Source: Pseudomaricurvus alkylphenolicus (lineage in GTDB: Bacteria; Pseudomonadota; Gammaproteobacteria; Pseudomonadales; Cellvibrionaceae). Taken from it: a stretch of 64,000 bases of DNA. Shown here in pieces: positions 35,347 to 45,563 of this stretch; the stretch's first letter is position 1, and each line of letters opens with the position of its first letter. The notes beneath the pieces are model-generated. The model was not told the DNA's origin. It saw only the letters and a list, made by a program, of their open reading frames with translations, and did no database searches. Location of the stretch: contig NZ_JAAQPI010000011.1 in the NCBI RefSeq assembly GCF_011683955.1, positions 124,001 to 188,000 of the forward strand, given 5' to 3'. The position numbers and the translations under genes were made by a program.

Positions 35347-36513
35347 ATGAGCAAGCAAGAAAACGGGATCATTCGATCCAAAAATCCAATTCGACTGGCC
35401 GTAGCGGCCGCAGCGCTGGCTATGGGTGGGCTGTCTGCTCCGGTATTAGCGGGTGGCAAGGTTGCCATTGACGATACCAAATGGCTGAGTGTCGGGGCCG
35501 GCTTCCGCGCCCAGTACGATTCAGTTGAAGACGGCGCCAACGGCGGCGAAGACCGCAGTAATGAATTCACCATGAGCAACATGCGCTTGTACCTCTCCGG
35601 TCAGCTGCATGAGATGATCAAGTTCACCTTCAACACCGAAAAGCTCGACGGCGAAGACATCGAGGTTCTGGACGCGGTTGCCCAGTTTGAGCTGAGCCCC
35701 GCCTTTAACATCTGGGTTGGCCGCATGCTGACCCCGGCGGATCGTATCGAAATGAGCGGCCCCTTTTATGCACTGAGCTGGAACCAGTACCGCCAGCCGC
35801 TGTACGCCTCCGACCAGGGCGGCGAGGCCGGCCGCATCGGTCGTGACGAAGGTATTACCCTGTGGGGTTCCATGGGTAAATTCCAGTACGCTATTGGCGC
35901 TTTTGACGGCCTCGAAGGTGGTGCCAACCAGTCGGACGAACTGCTCTACGCCGGTCGTTTCGCCTACAACTTTCTCAATAAGGAAGACAATCCGGGCTAC
36001 TACACCAGCTCCACCTACTACGGCAGCCTCGGCAATATCTTCACCCTGGGTGCGTCCTTCCAGAGCCAGAGCGACGGTGTGGGTAGCGAAGGCGAGGCCG
36101 GTGACTTTACCGGTTACACCCTGGATTTGCTGTCGGAAACCGTACTGGACGGTGGCGGTGTGGTAACCGTGGAAGCGGAATACAAGGACTTCGATGCGGA
36201 TTACACACTGGCCACCACACCCACATCCGGTGATTGTTTCTGCCTGTTTGACGGCGATTCCTGGTTCGCCACTGCCGCCTATCTGTTCCCTGCTGAGGTG
36301 GGCCCCGGCAAGTTCCAGCCATACGTGCGGTTTGTGGAAAACAATCCATCGGACGCCGACTCCAGCGACGCCACTGAGTTTGGTCTCAACTACGTAATCT
36401 CCGGCCACAACGCCCGCCTCAATATCAACTTCGTCGATGGTGATGCCAACGCCAGCGGTTACGCGGGTGCTGACGTCAACAGCTTCACCGTAGGTGTGCA
36501 GGTTCAACTCTAA
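35347..36513 (+). CDS. Outer-membrane porin, OprO/OprP-like fold
   Basis: A 388-residue beta-barrel porin. A signal peptide (cleaved near VLAGG, residue 36) precedes alternating strands with aromatic girdles, typical [20 protein letters not shown], and a C-terminal strand ending in hydrophobic residues (FTVGVQVQL). The family is the phosphate-selective porin O/P group, but porins of this fold adjoining urt genes are more likely to pass urea or short amides. urtA starts 22 bases downstream, so they are co-transcribed. An extracellular loop carries a Cys pair (GDCFCLFDG). Confidence 0.85.
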   Translation: MSKQENGIIRSKNPIRLAVAAAALAMGGLSAPVLAGGKVAIDDTKWLSVGAGFRAQYDSVEDGANGGEDRSNEFTMSNMRLYLSGQLHEMIKFTFNTEKLDGEDIEVLDAVAQFELSPAFNIWVGRMLTPADRIEMSGPFYALSWNQYRQPLYASDQGGEAGRIGRDEGITLWGSMGKFQYAIGAFDGLEGGANQSDELLYAGRFAYNFLNKEDNPGYYTSSTYYGSLGNIFTLGASFQSQSDGVGSEGEAGDFTGYTLDLLSETVLDGGGVVTVEAEYKDFDADYTLATTPTSGDCFCLFDGDSWFATAAYLFPAEVGPGKFQPYVRFVENNPSDADSSDATEFGLNYVISGHNARLNINFVDGDANASGYAGADVNSFTVGVQVQL

Positions 36514-36535
36514 ATCGAATTCAAGGAATAACATT

Positions 36536-37822
36536 ATGAAACTGAAAAAACTGGCTACCACCATGGCGCTCAGTATCAGCGCCTCCATGTTCTCCCTGGG
36601 CGCACTGGCCGCGGACACCATTAAAGTCGGGGTGTTGCACTCTCTGTCCGGCACCATGGCGATCAGTGAAACTACGCTCAAAGATACCGTTCTGATGATG
36701 ATCGAAGATCAGAACAAAAAGGGCGGTCTGCTCGGCAAGAAACTCGAAGCGGTAGTTGTAGACCCCGCTTCCAACTGGCCTTTGTTTGCGGAGAAAACCC
36801 GCGAACTGTTGGACCAGGAAGAGGTGGACGTAATCTTCGGCTGCTGGACCTCCGTATCCCGTAAATCTGTTTTACCCGTGATCGAAGAACTGAACGGGCT
36901 GATGTTCTACCCGGTACAGTACGAGGGCGAAGAGTCCTCCAAGAATGTTTTTTATACCGGCGCCGCACCCAACTAGCAGGCCATTCCTGCGGTGGACTAT
37001 CTGATGGAAGAGGCCGGTATCAAACGCTGGGTGTTGGCGGGTACCGACTATGTTTATCCTCGTACCACCAACAAAATTCTGGAAGCTTACCTGAAGTCCA
37101 AAGGCGTTAAAGACAAGGACATCTTGATCAACTACACGCCGTTCGGTCACTCCGACTGGCAGGGCATTGTATCCAGCATCAAGAAGTTCGGCAGTGCCGG
37201 CAAGCCTACCGCCGTGGTCTCCACGATTAACGGTGATGCCAATGTGCCTTTCTACAAAGAACTGGGTAACCAGGGAATCAGTGCAGAAGATATCCCCGTG
37301 GTGGCTTTCTCTGTCGGTGAAGAAGAACTTTCCGGGTTTGATACCGCCCCACTGGTGGGCCACCTGGCGGCCTGGAATTATTTCCAGTCTGCGGAATCTG
37401 ATGCGAACGAAGAGTTTATCGCCAAATGGAAAGGCTTTATCAAGGACGAAAAGCGCGTAACCAACGACCCTATGGAAGCCACTTACGTTGGCTTTAAAGC
37501 CTGGGCCAAGGCAGTGAAGAAAGCTGGTACTGTGGACGTGGATAAAGTGCGTAACGCGCTCTACGGCATCAAGGTGAAAAACCTGACTGGTGGCGTGGCT
37601 GAAGTACTGCCCAACCACCACTTTACCAAGCCGGTGCTGATTGGTGAAATTCAGGAAGACGGTCAGTTTGAAATCGTTTCCCAAACGACGGAAGTACCCG
37701 GTGATGCCTGGACCGACCATCTGCCAGAGAGTTCCAAGATTATTTCCAATTGGCAAGATCCGAGCATTAACTGCGGTAACTACAATACCAAGACCAAAAA
37801 GTGTTCCGGTCAGAATTACTGA
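36536..37822 (+). pseudogene. urtA: Urea ABC transporter substrate-binding protein UrtA, interrupted by an in-frame TAG
   Basis: UrtA is the periplasmic urea-binding protein of the UrtABCDE transporter. The frame from ATG 36536 to 37822 encodes 428 positions, with a signal peptide (cleaved near ALAAD) and family sequence throughout ([43 protein letters not shown], then QAIPAVDYLMEEAG, FSVGEEELSG). A TAG at 36974-36976 stands where homologues have Gln in GAAPNQQAIPA, a one-base change from CAG. No other damage is visible. TAG is an ordinary stop elsewhere in this window, so the product should be truncated at 146 residues unless the base is a sequencing error or is suppressed. Confidence 0.9.
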
Positions 37823-37863
37823 TCGCTCTTAAGTTCTTTCGTTTCACTTTCTAAGTGATTTAA

Positions 37864-37897
37864 GCCGGAATGGCAGACGCCGTTCCGGCCGTTTTTT
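37864..37897 (+). terminator. Intrinsic terminator/attenuator between urtA and urtB
   Basis: GCCGGAA (37864-37870) pairs with TTCCGGC (37883-37889), followed by CG and six Ts (37892-37897). Stem and T-run fit a rho-independent terminator. It lies inside the otherwise continuous urt-ure series and would give more urtA than urtBCDE message, as is common for binding-protein transporters. Confidence 0.7.
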
Positions 37898-37918
37898 GAA
37901 GACCAGTGAGGATAGACC

Positions 37919-39562
37919 GTGGTTCGATCGATACCCATCTGGATTCTGTCTCTATTGCTTTGTTTGAATGCCGGCAGGTTGGCAGCCGAAGACTTTGATG
38001 CAGTCGTGGAGACACACCCCGTTTACGAATTGCTTTTACAGCTCCCCAAAGCCAGTTTTAAAACAAAAAACCAGGTGCTGAAGGGCCTGCAAAAGCTTTC
38101 CGGCAATGACGCCGTACCCATCATGGAAATGTGGTTGGCCAGTGAACTCTATTACGACAAGGCCAGTCGTCAACAAATCTACAGAGTCAGTAAGAATGCC
38201 GAGGGCAAGTTCGACATTGCTCGACTGTTAAGGGCGGATATTTCTTTGGTCCCCACCCAGTCCATCGATAAAAAATTACTGAAGAAAGTACGCACAAACA
38301 ACAAGCTGCGCAAAGCACTGCGTGAGGCGATCGCCCGTACCACGCTGGTTAACGGCAGTGAATCCGAGCGCTTACAGGCCGTTAATGCGATGCTGGCGAC
38401 CATTAATTCGGACTCTGCACAGCTGATTGAAGCGGCGCTGGAAAACGAAAAATCCGGCGAAGTTCGCGAACTGATGCAGGTGGCGCTGGCGCTTCATTTG
38501 TTGATAGACGGTACACCTGAACAACAGCTGTCGGCACTGCCGCAACTGCAGGAGCGTCTTGAGCCCGCTGTTAGATCTGCACTGAACAACGCGCTTGAAA
38601 GCGCGGAAGCAGACTCCAGACTCAGCCTTGCCCTGAGTAACACCCTGCGCAAAATCGAAGACCGCATTGAATTCTATGGGCTGGTGGAAAAGCTGTTCTT
38701 TGGTCTCAGTCTGGGTTCAGTGTTCCTGTTGGCAGCCATCGGTCTGGCCATCACTTTTGGGGTGATGGGGGTGATCAATATGGCCCACGGCGAAATGATC
38801 ATGCTCGGTGCCTACACCACTTATGTGGTACAGCTGTTGATGCCCAATCACCTGGAGTATTCTATTCTGGTGGCGATTCCCGCCGCGTTTGTGGTGTCCG
38901 GTTTGGTGGGTGTGGCCATTGAACAGGGCGTGATTCGCTTTCTGCACGGCCGGCCGCTGGAGACATTACTGGCGACTTTTGGTATTAGCCTGATTTTGCA
39001 GCAGCTGGTCAGAACCATCTTTACCCCCCTAAACCGTCAAGTGGCCTCACCGGAGTGGATGAGCGGTGCCTTGGAGCTCAATCCGGTGTTATCCCTGACC
39101 TATAACCGACTTTACATCCTGGCATTTTCGCTGCTGGTGTTCGGGATCCTGATGTATATCTTCAAGAAAACCAATTTGGGCTTAAACGTTCGTGCGGTAT
39201 CGCAAAACCGTGCCATGGCCAAAGCCATGGGTGTTAAAACCCAATGGGTCGACGCCATGACCTTTGGGCTGGGCTCCGGTGTCGCGGGCGTCGCGGGTGT
39301 GGCGCTGAGCCAGTTAACCAATGTGGGACCCAACCTGGGGCAATCCTATATCATCGACTCGTTTATGGTGGTGGTGTTTGGCGGTGTGGGTAACTTGTTG
39401 GGAACACTGGTGGGAGCTTTCTCGCTGGGTGTCACCAATAAGTTCCTGGAGCCGGTCACGGGTGCCGTACTCGCCAATATTCTGGTTTTGGTGTTTATTA
39501 TTCTGTTTATCCAGAAGCGGCCCAAAGGGCTGTTTCCCCAAAAGGGGAGGGCAGCCGAATGA
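37919..39562 (+). CDS. urtB: Urea ABC transporter permease UrtB
   Basis: UrtB (547 residues) is a LivH-type permease of the urea importer. It has the long periplasmic N-terminal extension that distinguishes UrtB from LivH: a signal-like start and about 240 helical residues, then eight or so membrane helices (from about 260) with FGVMGVINMAHGEMIMLGAY and the cytoplasmic loop GLNVRAVSQNRAMAKAMGV that contacts the ATPases. Translation starts at GTG 37919 behind GAGGAT. It overlaps urtC by four bases (ATGA). Confidence 0.95.
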   Translation: MVRSIPIWILSLLLCLNAGRLAAEDFDAVVETHPVYELLLQLPKASFKTKNQVLKGLQKLSGNDAVPIMEMWLASELYYDKASRQQIYRVSKNAEGKFDIARLLRADISLVPTQSIDKKLLKKVRTNNKLRKALREAIARTTLVNGSESERLQAVNAMLATINSDSAQLIEAALENEKSGEVRELMQVALALHLLIDGTPEQQLSALPQLQERLEPAVRSALNNALESAEADSRLSLALSNTLRKIEDRIEFYGLVEKLFFGLSLGSVFLLAAIGLAITFGVMGVINMAHGEMIMLGAYTTYVVQLLMPNHLEYSILVAIPAAFVVSGLVGVAIEQGVIRFLHGRPLETLLATFGISLILQQLVRTIFTPLNRQVASPEWMSGALELNPVLSLTYNRLYILAFSLLVFGILMYIFKKTNLGLNVRAVSQNRAMAKAMGVKTQWVDAMTFGLGSGVAGVAGVALSQLTNVGPNLGQSYIIDSFMVVVFGGVGNLLGTLVGAFSLGVTNKFLEPVTGAVLANILVLVFIILFIQKRPKGLFPQKGRAAE

Positions 39563-40719
39563 GTTTTCTGCAGCGTGCATTAAATGCCGGCCGCTTTGGT
39601 CGCCAGAGCACCACCTGGGTGGTGGGGTTGCTGTTTGCGGTTACCCTCTACGCCTCGGTGTGTAACCTGCTGCTGCCACCCGAGTCCATGTTCTACGTCA
39701 GCACTTATACCATTACCTTGCTGGGCAAGTATCTATGCTTTGCATTGCTGGCTTTGTCGGTGGATGTGGTTTGGGGCTACTGCGGTGTACTCAGTCTCGG
39801 CCACGGTGCTTTTTTTGCTCTGGGCGGATACGGCATGGGCATGTACCTGATGCGCCAGATCGGTGATCGTGGTGTCTACGGTAACCCGGAATTACCGGAT
39901 TTTATGGTGTTTCTGAACTGGGATACTCTGCCCTGGTATTGGTACGGTATGGATCAGTTCTGGTTCGCCATGCTGATGGCGGTGGCAGTGCCTGGTCTGC
40001 TGGCATTCGTATTTGGCTGGCTGGCATTCCGCTCTCGGGTGACCGGTGTGTATCTGTCGATTATGACCCAGGCGCTCACCTATGCCTTGATGTTGGCATT
40101 CTTCCGCAATGAAATGGGTTTTGGTGGCAACAACGGCCTCACTGATTTCAAAGAGTTGCTGGGTTTTGATTTGCAGGCGGATACCACCAGGGTGGCATTG
40201 TTTGCGGTAACGGCCATGCTGCTGGCGCTGGCGTTTTTGGCAAGCCGATTTATCATGGACTCGCGCTTTGGTCGCGTCATTGTTGCCATTCGCGATGCCG
40301 AACCGCGTACGCGCTTTGTGGGTTACCGCACGGATCATTATAAGGTCTGGTTGTTCGTTTATTCCGCAGCACTGGCGGCCATTGCCGGCGCCCTCTATGT
40401 ACCCCAGGTGGGCATTATCAATCCCGGTGAGTTCTCTCCCATCAACTCCATTGAGGTGGTGGTGTGGGTAGCCGTCGGTGGTCGCGGCACCTTGTACGGC
40501 GCTATCGCAGGCGCTCTGCTGGTGAATTACGCCAAGACCCGTTTTACCGCGATCATGCCTGATGGCTGGTTGTTTGCCCTGGGGGCTCTGTTTGTCTGGG
40601 TGACCCTGTTCCTGCCTCAGGGGCTCGCAGGTTTTGTGGAAAAACAGCTGGCGCGTTTCAAATCCTCATCGAAAACAGGCTCTTCAGCTTCGGACTTGGT
40701 TGAGGAGGCAAGCTCATGA
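39559..40719 (+). CDS. urtC: Urea ABC transporter permease UrtC
   Basis: UrtC (386 residues) is the LivM-type second permease. Membrane helices fill residues 20-355; VDVVWGYCGVLSLGHGAFFALGGY and the EAA-like loop FGRVIVAIRDAEPRTRFVGY are the family landmarks. The C-terminal tail (KFKSS-like, Ser-rich) is cytoplasmic. Both ends overlap neighbours by four bases (ATGA), showing tight translational coupling with urtB and urtD. Confidence 0.95.
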   Translation: MSFLQRALNAGRFGRQSTTWVVGLLFAVTLYASVCNLLLPPESMFYVSTYTITLLGKYLCFALLALSVDVVWGYCGVLSLGHGAFFALGGYGMGMYLMRQIGDRGVYGNPELPDFMVFLNWDTLPWYWYGMDQFWFAMLMAVAVPGLLAFVFGWLAFRSRVTGVYLSIMTQALTYALMLAFFRNEMGFGGNNGLTDFKELLGFDLQADTTRVALFAVTAMLLALAFLASRFIMDSRFGRVIVAIRDAEPRTRFVGYRTDHYKVWLFVYSAALAAIAGALYVPQVGIINPGEFSPINSIEVVVWVAVGGRGTLYGAIAGALLVNYAKTRFTAIMPDGWLFALGALFVWVTLFLPQGLAGFVEKQLARFKSSSKTGSSASDLVEEASS

Positions 40720-41549
40720 CCATGTTGGAATCCACCCGTGAGTTTTGGCGCCGGGATCAGGTTTGGCCGGTGCTGATGGACGACGATGTTAAGGTTGACG
40801 TGTCCAAACAAGTCATCCTCTATGTGGAAGGTTTGAGTGTCAGCTTCGATGGCTTTAAAGCCCTTAACGACCTTAATCTGTACATCAATGACGGTGAGCT
40901 GCGCTGTCTGATTGGCGCCAACGGCGCCGGTAAAACCACTCTGATGGATGTGATTACCGGCAAGACTGCCTGTGATACCGGCACGGTGTATTTTGGTCAG
41001 ACCATTAACCTGCTGAAACACAGTGAGGCGGAAATCGCTCAGCTGGGCATCGGGCGCAAATTCCAGAAGCCGACAGTGTTTGAGGCTCAAACCGTTTGGG
41101 AAAACCTGGAGCTGGCTCTCAAGGCGAGCAAGGGCATCTGGTACAACCTGCGGGCCAGTTTGTCCGCCAGCGAACAGGATCTGATGCTGGGCATACTCGA
41201 TACCATCGGTCTGCAGACACAAAGCAAGCAGTTGGCGGGAGCCCTCTCGCACGGACAAAAACAGTGGTTGGAAATCGGTATGCTATTGGCCTCTCAACCC
41301 AGACTGTTATTGATCGACGAACCCGTTGCCGGTATGACGGCGCAGGAAACCGAACGCACCGCTGAGCTGCTGACCTCCCTGGCGGGTGATCGCACGGTGG
41401 TGGTGGTTGAACACGATATGGAATTTGTGCGCAGTATTGCCCGCACTGTGACCGTCTTGCATCAAGGTTCTGTCCTCGCCGAAGGCACTATGGACGATGT
41501 GCAGAACAACCGTGACGTCATCGAGGTGTACCTGGGGGAAGAAGCATGA
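40716..41549 (+). CDS. urtD: Urea ABC transporter ATP-binding protein UrtD
   Basis: UrtD (277 residues) is a LivG-type ATPase. Walker A is IGANGAGKTTLMD, the signature appears as GALSHGQKQWLEIGMLL, Walker B is LLLIDEPVAGM, and the switch His is in VVVVEHDMEF. It has an N-terminal extension of about 30 residues before the ABC core, normal for UrtD. With UrtE it forms the ATPase pair driving urea uptake. It overlaps both urtC and urtE by four bases. Confidence 0.95.
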   Translation: MTMLESTREFWRRDQVWPVLMDDDVKVDVSKQVILYVEGLSVSFDGFKALNDLNLYINDGELRCLIGANGAGKTTLMDVITGKTACDTGTVYFGQTINLLKHSEAEIAQLGIGRKFQKPTVFEAQTVWENLELALKASKGIWYNLRASLSASEQDLMLGILDTIGLQTQSKQLAGALSHGQKQWLEIGMLLASQPRLLLIDEPVAGMTAQETERTAELLTSLAGDRTVVVVEHDMEFVRSIARTVTVLHQGSVLAEGTMDDVQNNRDVIEVYLGEEA

Positions 41550-42241
41550 TCTCCATTAATAAGGTTAACCAGAAGTATGGTGGCACGCAAATCCTCTGGG
41601 ACCTGGATCTGGATATACAGCAAGGCAGCCGTACCTGCATTATGGGTCGTAATGGTGTGGGCAAAACCACCCTGTTGAAATGCCTGATGGGGTTATTGCC
41701 GATCAACAGTGGCGAGATTCGCTACCAGGGCCAGCCCATTCACGATAAAACCCCGGAGTCCCGCGCACCCATGGGCATAGGCTACGTGCCCCAGGGGCGG
41801 GACATTTTCCCGCTGCTGACGGTGGAGGAAAACCTGCGCATTGGACTGCCCTGTCGTCAAGATGGCCTTAAGACCATCCCCGACAAAATTTACCAGCTGT
41901 TCCCGGTACTGAAAGACATGACCCACCGCCTGGGCGGTGACCTGTCCGGGGGGCAGCAACAGCAGTTGGCCATCGGTCGGGCCCTGGTGACGGACCCTCA
42001 GGTGTTGATTCTCGACGAGCCCAATGAGGGCATTCAACCCAACATTGTTAAGCAAATTGGCGATGTTCTTCTAAAGTTAAACGAGGAAGATGGGCTGACG
42101 GTGATCCTGGTGGAGCAAAAACTGGGGTTCGCCCGGCGCATTGGCCAGGAATTTCGGTTGATGGAAAAGGGCAGGGTAGTGGCCAGTGATCGCATGGATA
42201 ACCTTAACGATGACCTGATCAAGCAGCATCTGGCGGTATAG
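41546..42241 (+). CDS. urtE: Urea ABC transporter ATP-binding protein UrtE
   Basis: UrtE (231 residues) is the LivF-type ATPase of the urea importer. Walker A is MGRNGVGKTTLLKCLMG, the signature GGDLSGGQQQQLAIGRAL, Walker B VLILDEPNEGIQPN, and the switch region VILVEQKLGFA, where Gln replaces the His usual in other ABC ATPases, a feature of LivF/UrtE proteins. ureD begins only two bases after its stop, joining transporter and urease into one operon. Confidence 0.95.
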   Translation: MISINKVNQKYGGTQILWDLDLDIQQGSRTCIMGRNGVGKTTLLKCLMGLLPINSGEIRYQGQPIHDKTPESRAPMGIGYVPQGRDIFPLLTVEENLRIGLPCRQDGLKTIPDKIYQLFPVLKDMTHRLGGDLSGGQQQQLAIGRALVTDPQVLILDEPNEGIQPNIVKQIGDVLLKLNEEDGLTVILVEQKLGFARRIGQEFRLMEKGRVVASDRMDNLNDDLIKQHLAV

Positions 42242-42243
42242 GC

Positions 42244-43161
42244 GTGGCAAATTCTTCCACCAATAACGCGGTACGGCAAGCTGAACAGGCCACCACCCCG
42301 GCCAGTGTCAGTCATATTGGCCACTGGCCCGCCAATCTTGAGCTGCAATTTGCCCGGGGTGCCAGAGGCACGCGGCTGGTGCGCAATCGCCATCAGGGCC
42401 CGCTCTACGTTCAAAGGCCTTTCTACCCGGAGGGCCCTGATCTACCCCATGCCTATCTGCTTCACCCTCCGGGCGGCATTGTTTCGGGAGATCGATTGCA
42501 GGTTAAGGTGCAGATGGAGGCTAATGCCCGGGCATTGTTGACCACGCCTGGCGCGGGCAGGGTCTACCGGGCCCGGCCAGACCGCGCCCTGCAACATCAG
42601 ATCAATGTTCTCCGTATTGATGCCGGTGCCAGCCTGGAATGGCTGCCCCTTGAGACCATTGTCTTCCCCGATGCCCGTACCCGTCTGGAAACCCGGGTTG
42701 AGTTGCAGGGCGACGCGCGCTTTATCGGTTGGGAGGTGACCTCGCTGGGACTGCCGGCCTGTGAACAGCATTTTGATCGCGGTGAGCTGAGCCAGCGTTT
42801 TTCTGTTCACCGCGATGGCATTCCGATGGTGCTGGAGCAACTGCGCCTGGACGATCAGCATCGCAAGCTCTATCAATCGGCGGCAGGAATGCGTTCACAA
42901 CCGATCAACGGGTTATTTGTTGCCGGGCCCTTCGCCGCTTCTGACCTCCAAGAAAATCAGATGGAGGCACTTCGCCAATTGCCAGAGCCCAATGGACGGG
43001 ATTATATCGCGGGTATCAGCCTGACCGGTGAATTTGCGCTGGGACGTTACCTGGGCTCCTGCTCCGAACAGGCCCGCCTGGTGTTTGAATACTGGTGGCA
43101 ACAACTGCGCCCCGTGTTGTTGCAGCGCGAGGCCTGTCGCCCGCGCATCTGGTTTACCTGA
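42244..43161 (+). CDS. ureD: Urease accessory protein UreD
   Basis: UreD (305 residues) forms the UreD-UreF-UreG complex that carries nickel into apo-urease. Family segments include LPHAYLLHPPGGIVSGDRL, TTPGAGRVYR, and the C-terminal YLGSCSEQARLVFEYWWQQLRP. Start is GTG 42244, two bases after urtE. UreD first, then structural genes, is the common gammaproteobacterial order. Confidence 0.95.
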   Translation: MANSSTNNAVRQAEQATTPASVSHIGHWPANLELQFARGARGTRLVRNRHQGPLYVQRPFYPEGPDLPHAYLLHPPGGIVSGDRLQVKVQMEANARALLTTPGAGRVYRARPDRALQHQINVLRIDAGASLEWLPLETIVFPDARTRLETRVELQGDARFIGWEVTSLGLPACEQHFDRGELSQRFSVHRDGIPMVLEQLRLDDQHRKLYQSAAGMRSQPINGLFVAGPFAASDLQENQMEALRQLPEPNGRDYIAGISLTGEFALGRYLGSCSEQARLVFEYWWQQLRPVLLQREACRPRIWFT

Positions 43162-43188
43162 GAACTTTTTCGATAACGAGAAACTGCT

Positions 43189-43491
43189 ATGGAACTGCTG
43201 CCTAGAGAGAAAGACAAGCTGCTGGTGTTTACCGCGGCACTGTTGGCCGAACGTCGTCTTAATCGTGGCCTTAAGCTTAACTACCCCGAAGCGGTGGCGC
43301 TGATCACCATGGAAATTATCGAGGGCGCCCGTGACGGCAAAACGGTGGCCGAGCTGATGAGCTACGGCAAGGAAATCCTCAGCGCCGATCAGGTGATGGA
43401 CGGAGTGGCCGAAATGATTCACGAAGTACAGGTGGAAGCCACGTTCCCCGACGGTACCAAGCTGGTTACCGTTCACGATCCGATTAACTGA
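43189..43491 (+). CDS. ureA: Urease gamma subunit
   Basis: UreA (100 residues) is the small gamma subunit of urease, which hydrolyses urea to ammonia and carbamate. The sequence begins [20 protein letters not shown] and contains [22 protein letters not shown], both typical. Length matches the stand-alone gamma subunit (about 100), so gamma and beta are not fused here. It lies 27 bases after ureD and 12 before ureB. Confidence 0.97.
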   Translation: MELLPREKDKLLVFTAALLAERRLNRGLKLNYPEAVALITMEIIEGARDGKTVAELMSYGKEILSADQVMDGVAEMIHEVQVEATFPDGTKLVTVHDPIN

Positions 43492-43503
43492 AAGGAGCGC
43501 CCA

Positions 43504-43827
43504 ATGATTCCCGGAGAAATACAAACCGGCAGTGGCGAGATCGAGCTCAATGTTGGCCGTGAAACTCGCACATTACGAGTAGAAAATATCGGAGACCGCC
43601 CGGTGCAGGTGGGTTCCCACTACCACTTTTTCGAGGTGAATCCAGCACTGAAATTTGATCGCGACAAAGCCCTGGGGTTTCATCTGAATATTGCTTCGGG
43701 CACAGCGGTGCGTTTTGAACCCGGTCAGGGGCGCGAAGTGGAATTGGTGGCGTTTGCCGGTGACCGAAAAATCTTTGGCTTCCGGGGTGATGTCATGGGC
43801 GACCTTCCAAAAGGAGCGGCATCATGA
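43504..43827 (+). CDS. ureB: Urease beta subunit
   Basis: UreB (107 residues) is the beta subunit of the urease heterotrimer. It opens [20 protein letters not shown] and shows the diagnostic [14 protein letters not shown] and [22 protein letters not shown] precedes the ATG. It overlaps ureC by four bases (ATGA), which should keep subunit amounts equal. Confidence 0.97.
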   Translation: MIPGEIQTGSGEIELNVGRETRTLRVENIGDRPVQVGSHYHFFEVNPALKFDRDKALGFHLNIASGTAVRFEPGQGREVELVAFAGDRKIFGFRGDVMGDLPKGAAS

Positions 43828-45536
43828 GCAAAATGGACAGGCATGCTTACGCCCATATGTTTGGCCCCACGGTGGGCGACAAAGTCCGCCTGGGTGACAC
43901 TGAACTTTGGATCGAGGTGGAAAAGGACTACACCACTTACGGCGACGAAGTTAAGTTCGGTGGTGGCAAAGTCATTCGCGACGGCATGGGACAGAGTCAG
44001 CGCGCTTGTGGCGACACGGTGGATCTGGTGATCACCAATGCGTTGATCCTGGATCACTGGGGCATTGTTAAGGCGGATGTCGGTATTAACGACGGCCGCA
44101 TCGTCACCATCGGCAAGGCCGGTAACCCGGACGTACAGGATGGTGTGGACATTGTTATAGGCCCGGGCACAGAGGTGATTGCCGGCGAGGGTTCTATACT
44201 GACCGCCGGTGCCATCGACGCCCATATTCACTTTATCTGCCCACAGCAGGTGGAAGAAGCATTGATGTCCGGCATTACCACCATGATTGGCGGCGGCACC
44301 GGCCCGGCGACTGGCACCAATGCCACGACCTGTACGCCAGGCCCCTGGAATATCGGCAAGATGCTGCAGGCGACCGATTCCCTACCCATGAACCTGGGGT
44401 TTCTCGGTAAGGGTAACGCCAGTCTACCCATCGCTTTGGAAGAACAGCTGGAAGCCGGTGCCTGCGGACTGAAGTTGCACGAAGATTGGGGTACGACTCC
44501 CGCCTCTATTGATTGCTGCCTGACGGTGGCGGAAAAATATGATGTACAGGTGGCGATTCACACCGACACACTCAATGAGTCCGGTTTTGTCGATGATACG
44601 CTCGGCGCGTTTAAAAACCGGGTGATTCACACCTACCACACCGAAGGCGCCGGTGGTGGTCACGCCCCGGATATTATCAAGGCTTGTGCGTCACCTAACG
44701 TCTTACCCTCGTCCACCAACCCGACTCGCCCCTATACCATCAACACCATCGACGAGCATCTGGATATGTTGATGGTCTGCCATCACTTGGACCCCGGCAT
44801 TCCGGAAGACGTGGCCTTTGCGGACTCTCGTATTCGCAAGGAAACCATCGCTGCCGAAGACATTTTTCATGACCTGGGTGCCTTCAGTATGATCTCGTCG
44901 GATTCCCAGGCCATGGGCCGGGTGGGGGAGGTGATTACCCGTACCTGGCAGACCGCGCACAAAATGAAAGTTCAGCGGGGGCACCTGGCGGGCGAATCCG
45001 AAAGCGATAATCTTGCCGATAACTTTCGCGCCCGTCGCTATGTCGCCAAGTACACCATTAATCCGGCCATCACCCACGGTGTGTCCGAGCATGTCGGCTC
45101 CGTCGAGGCGGGTAAGCTCGCTGATCTGGTGTTGTGGAAACCGGCGTTCTTTGGCATCAAACCGTCACTGATTATCAAAGGCGGCATGATTGCCGCAGCG
45201 CCTATGGGCGACCCCAATGCATCCATTCCAACGCCACAACCCGTGCATTACAGACCCATGTTCGGCGCCCATGGACTGGCGGCGGCAAAGACGTCGTTTA
45301 CGTTTACCTCTCAGGCGGCCCTGGATGCCGACGTGGGGACAAAGCTGGGCTTACAACGCCAATTGCTGGCCTGCACCAATACCCGTACGCTTACCAAAGC
45401 CGACATGATTCTTAACAACTGGATGCCCCACGTCGAGGTGGATCCGCAAACCTACGAGGTGCGGGCTGACGGTGTTTTACTGACGTGTGAACCGGCGACC
45501 GAGCTGCCGTTGGCGCAGCGTTATACGCTGTTTTAA
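43824..45536 (+). CDS. ureC: Urease alpha (catalytic) subunit
   Basis: UreC (570 residues) holds the dinickel centre. All known active-site elements are present: [11 protein letters not shown] (two His ligands), GLKLHEDWG (carbamylated Lys bridging the nickels and nearby His), [27 protein letters not shown] (His ligands), the flap MVCHHLDP with its Cys, and [11 protein letters not shown] with the Asp ligand. Length equals that of well-studied enzymes. With ureA and ureB intact, the enzyme should be functional if nickel is delivered. Confidence 0.98.
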   Translation: MSKMDRHAYAHMFGPTVGDKVRLGDTELWIEVEKDYTTYGDEVKFGGGKVIRDGMGQSQRACGDTVDLVITNALILDHWGIVKADVGINDGRIVTIGKAGNPDVQDGVDIVIGPGTEVIAGEGSILTAGAIDAHIHFICPQQVEEALMSGITTMIGGGTGPATGTNATTCTPGPWNIGKMLQATDSLPMNLGFLGKGNASLPIALEEQLEAGACGLKLHEDWGTTPASIDCCLTVAEKYDVQVAIHTDTLNESGFVDDTLGAFKNRVIHTYHTEGAGGGHAPDIIKACASPNVLPSSTNPTRPYTINTIDEHLDMLMVCHHLDPGIPEDVAFADSRIRKETIAAEDIFHDLGAFSMISSDSQAMGRVGEVITRTWQTAHKMKVQRGHLAGESESDNLADNFRARRYVAKYTINPAITHGVSEHVGSVEAGKLADLVLWKPAFFGIKPSLIIKGGMIAAAPMGDPNASIPTPQPVHYRPMFGAHGLAAAKTSFTFTSQAALDADVGTKLGLQRQLLACTNTRTLTKADMILNNWMPHVEVDPQTYEVRADGVLLTCEPATELPLAQRYTLF

Positions 45537-45563
45537 ACATCCGGTTCTAACAGGAGAAGCTTT

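Noticed and set aside
36974-36976. Genome-wide reading of UAG as an amino acid
   Set aside because: Many intact genes in the window end in TAG at the expected family length, so TAG is a normal stop here.
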